A DNA stretch of 26,302 nt from Collinsella sp. TF05-9AC. Lineage in GTDB: Bacteria > Actinomycetota > Coriobacteriia > Coriobacteriales > Coriobacteriaceae. The DNA lies in contig NZ_QSSH01000027.1 of the NCBI RefSeq assembly GCF_003438495.1, forward strand, positions 5,057 to 31,358, in the 5' to 3' direction. The translations under genes and the position numbers were made by a program. Below are positions 25,692-26,302 of the stretch, piece by piece. Position 1 is the stretch's first letter. Each line of letters begins with the position of its first letter. The notes under the pieces are model-generated. The model made no database searches, was not told the DNA's origin, and saw only the letters and a program-made list of their open reading frames with translations.

Positions 25692-26302
25692 ATGCTTACC
25701 CAAGCAATCCTCATCGGACTTATCGCCGCATTTGGTAAGTTCGACTGCCAGCTCGGTACGCTCTACGCGTTCCGCCCCATCGTCCTGTGCCCGCTCGTGG
25801 GCCTGGTGCTGGGGGACCTGCAGTCCGGCCTCGCGATCGGTGCGAGTCTGGAGCTGCTGTTCATGGGCTCGATCTCCATCGGCGCCTACGTGCCGCCTGA
25901 TGAGACGATCGGCGGCGTGCTCGCCTGCGCCTTCGCTATCCAGCTGGGCCAGAGCACCGAGGCAGCCATTGCGCTTGCCATGCCCATCGCCACGCTGTGC
26001 CTTGCCATCAAGAACATCCTCAACGCCGCCCTGCCGATCCTGGTTGACCGCGCTGATGTCTTCTCCGGCCAGGGCAACCTTAAGGGTGTCTATGCGATGC
26101 ACTTCCTGATCGGTTTGACCGGTATCATCATGGCGTTCCTGCTGTGCTCGCTGTCGTTCTATCTGGGTGCTGACGCCATCCAGGGCCTGCTCGACTTCAT
26201 CCCGCCCTTTGTCCTTGCTGGCTTTGGCGTTGCCGCCAACATCCTGCCTGCCATGGGCTTCGCCATGCTCGGCCGCCTGGTGCTCACCAAGCAGCTCGTG
26301 CC
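25692..26302 (+). CDS. PTS EIIC, mannose/sorbose family (truncated by window end)
   Basis: The gene starts at ATG 25692 after AAAGGGGG and is open to the end of the window (203 codons seen). The protein begins MLTQAILIGLIAAFGKFDCQ and contains the EII-Sor signature region RPIVLCPLVGLVLGD, then LELLFMGSISIGAYVPPDET, followed by several membrane segments. It forms the membrane channel together with an EIID, which should lie just beyond the window. The gene is intact as far as can be seen. Confidence 0.93.
   Translation, partial: MLTQAILIGLIAAFGKFDCQLGTLYAFRPIVLCPLVGLVLGDLQSGLAIGASLELLFMGSISIGAYVPPDETIGGVLACAFAIQLGQSTEAAIALAMPIATLCLAIKNILNAALPILVDRADVFSGQGNLKGVYAMHFLIGLTGIIMAFLLCSLSFYLGADAIQGLLDFIPPFVLAGFGVAANILPAMGFAMLGRLVLTKQLV

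Overview
The window is GC-rich, densely coded DNA whose genes look like those of a gut actinobacterium of the class Coriobacteriia, most likely Collinsella. This is inferred from the mix of strongly C/G-ending codons, Tat-type lipoproteins, several PTS systems, an MsmX-type ATPase with a lysine-rich insertion, and glycogen/maltodextrin enzymes. No 16S rRNA or marker search was possible, so the genus is a judgement.

Layout. 1-152: end of a plus-strand tRNA, a terminator, and a minus-strand tRNA-Gln. 191-4824 (minus): a peptidoglycan-binding-domain protein, a polyprenyl diphosphate synthase, and an unusual three-part protein joining PTS EIIC and EIIB to a HAD (Cof-type) phosphatase. 5054-5773 (plus): a GntR/UTRA regulator divergent from that PTS gene. 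6080-10445 (plus): a carbohydrate ABC importer (Tat lipoprotein, two permeases, ATPase). 10446-10901: a non-coding stretch between convergent operons with three regularly spaced 57-nt palindromes. 10902-14803 (minus): glycogen phosphorylase and 4-alpha-glucanotransferase. 15024-16085 (minus): galE. 16354-17559 (plus): a secreted coiled-coil cell-wall hydrolase. 17782-18744 (minus): murB. 18928-19956 (plus): a LacI-family regulator. 20205-22197 (plus): a small unknown protein and two overlapping GntR/UTRA regulators. 22391-26302 (plus): two SIS-domain sugar-phosphate enzymes followed by mannose-family PTS EIIA, EIIB and a truncated EIIC.

Two systems stand out. First, an alpha-glucan module: near-palindromic sites of the form TTGTTTAAACAA occur at five places (two between the PTS-HAD gene and its GntR gene, two before the ABC importer, one before malQ-glgP). 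This suggests that one local GntR regulator coordinates PTS uptake, ABC uptake and intracellular processing by MalQ and GlgP, with GalE nearby. Second, an operon resembling the glucoselysine/fructoselysine (gfr) systems: mannose-family PTS genes with two SIS proteins, one FrlB/FraB-like by its C-terminus and a Glu/His pair. It probably imports and deglycates Amadori products, under one or both of the tandem GntR regulators.

The intergenic regions are rich in structure: intrinsic terminators at most operon ends, hairpins between genes inside the ABC and malQ-glgP operons, a perfect 33-bp inverted repeat enclosing a terminator, and a 28-bp hairpin after the LacI gene.
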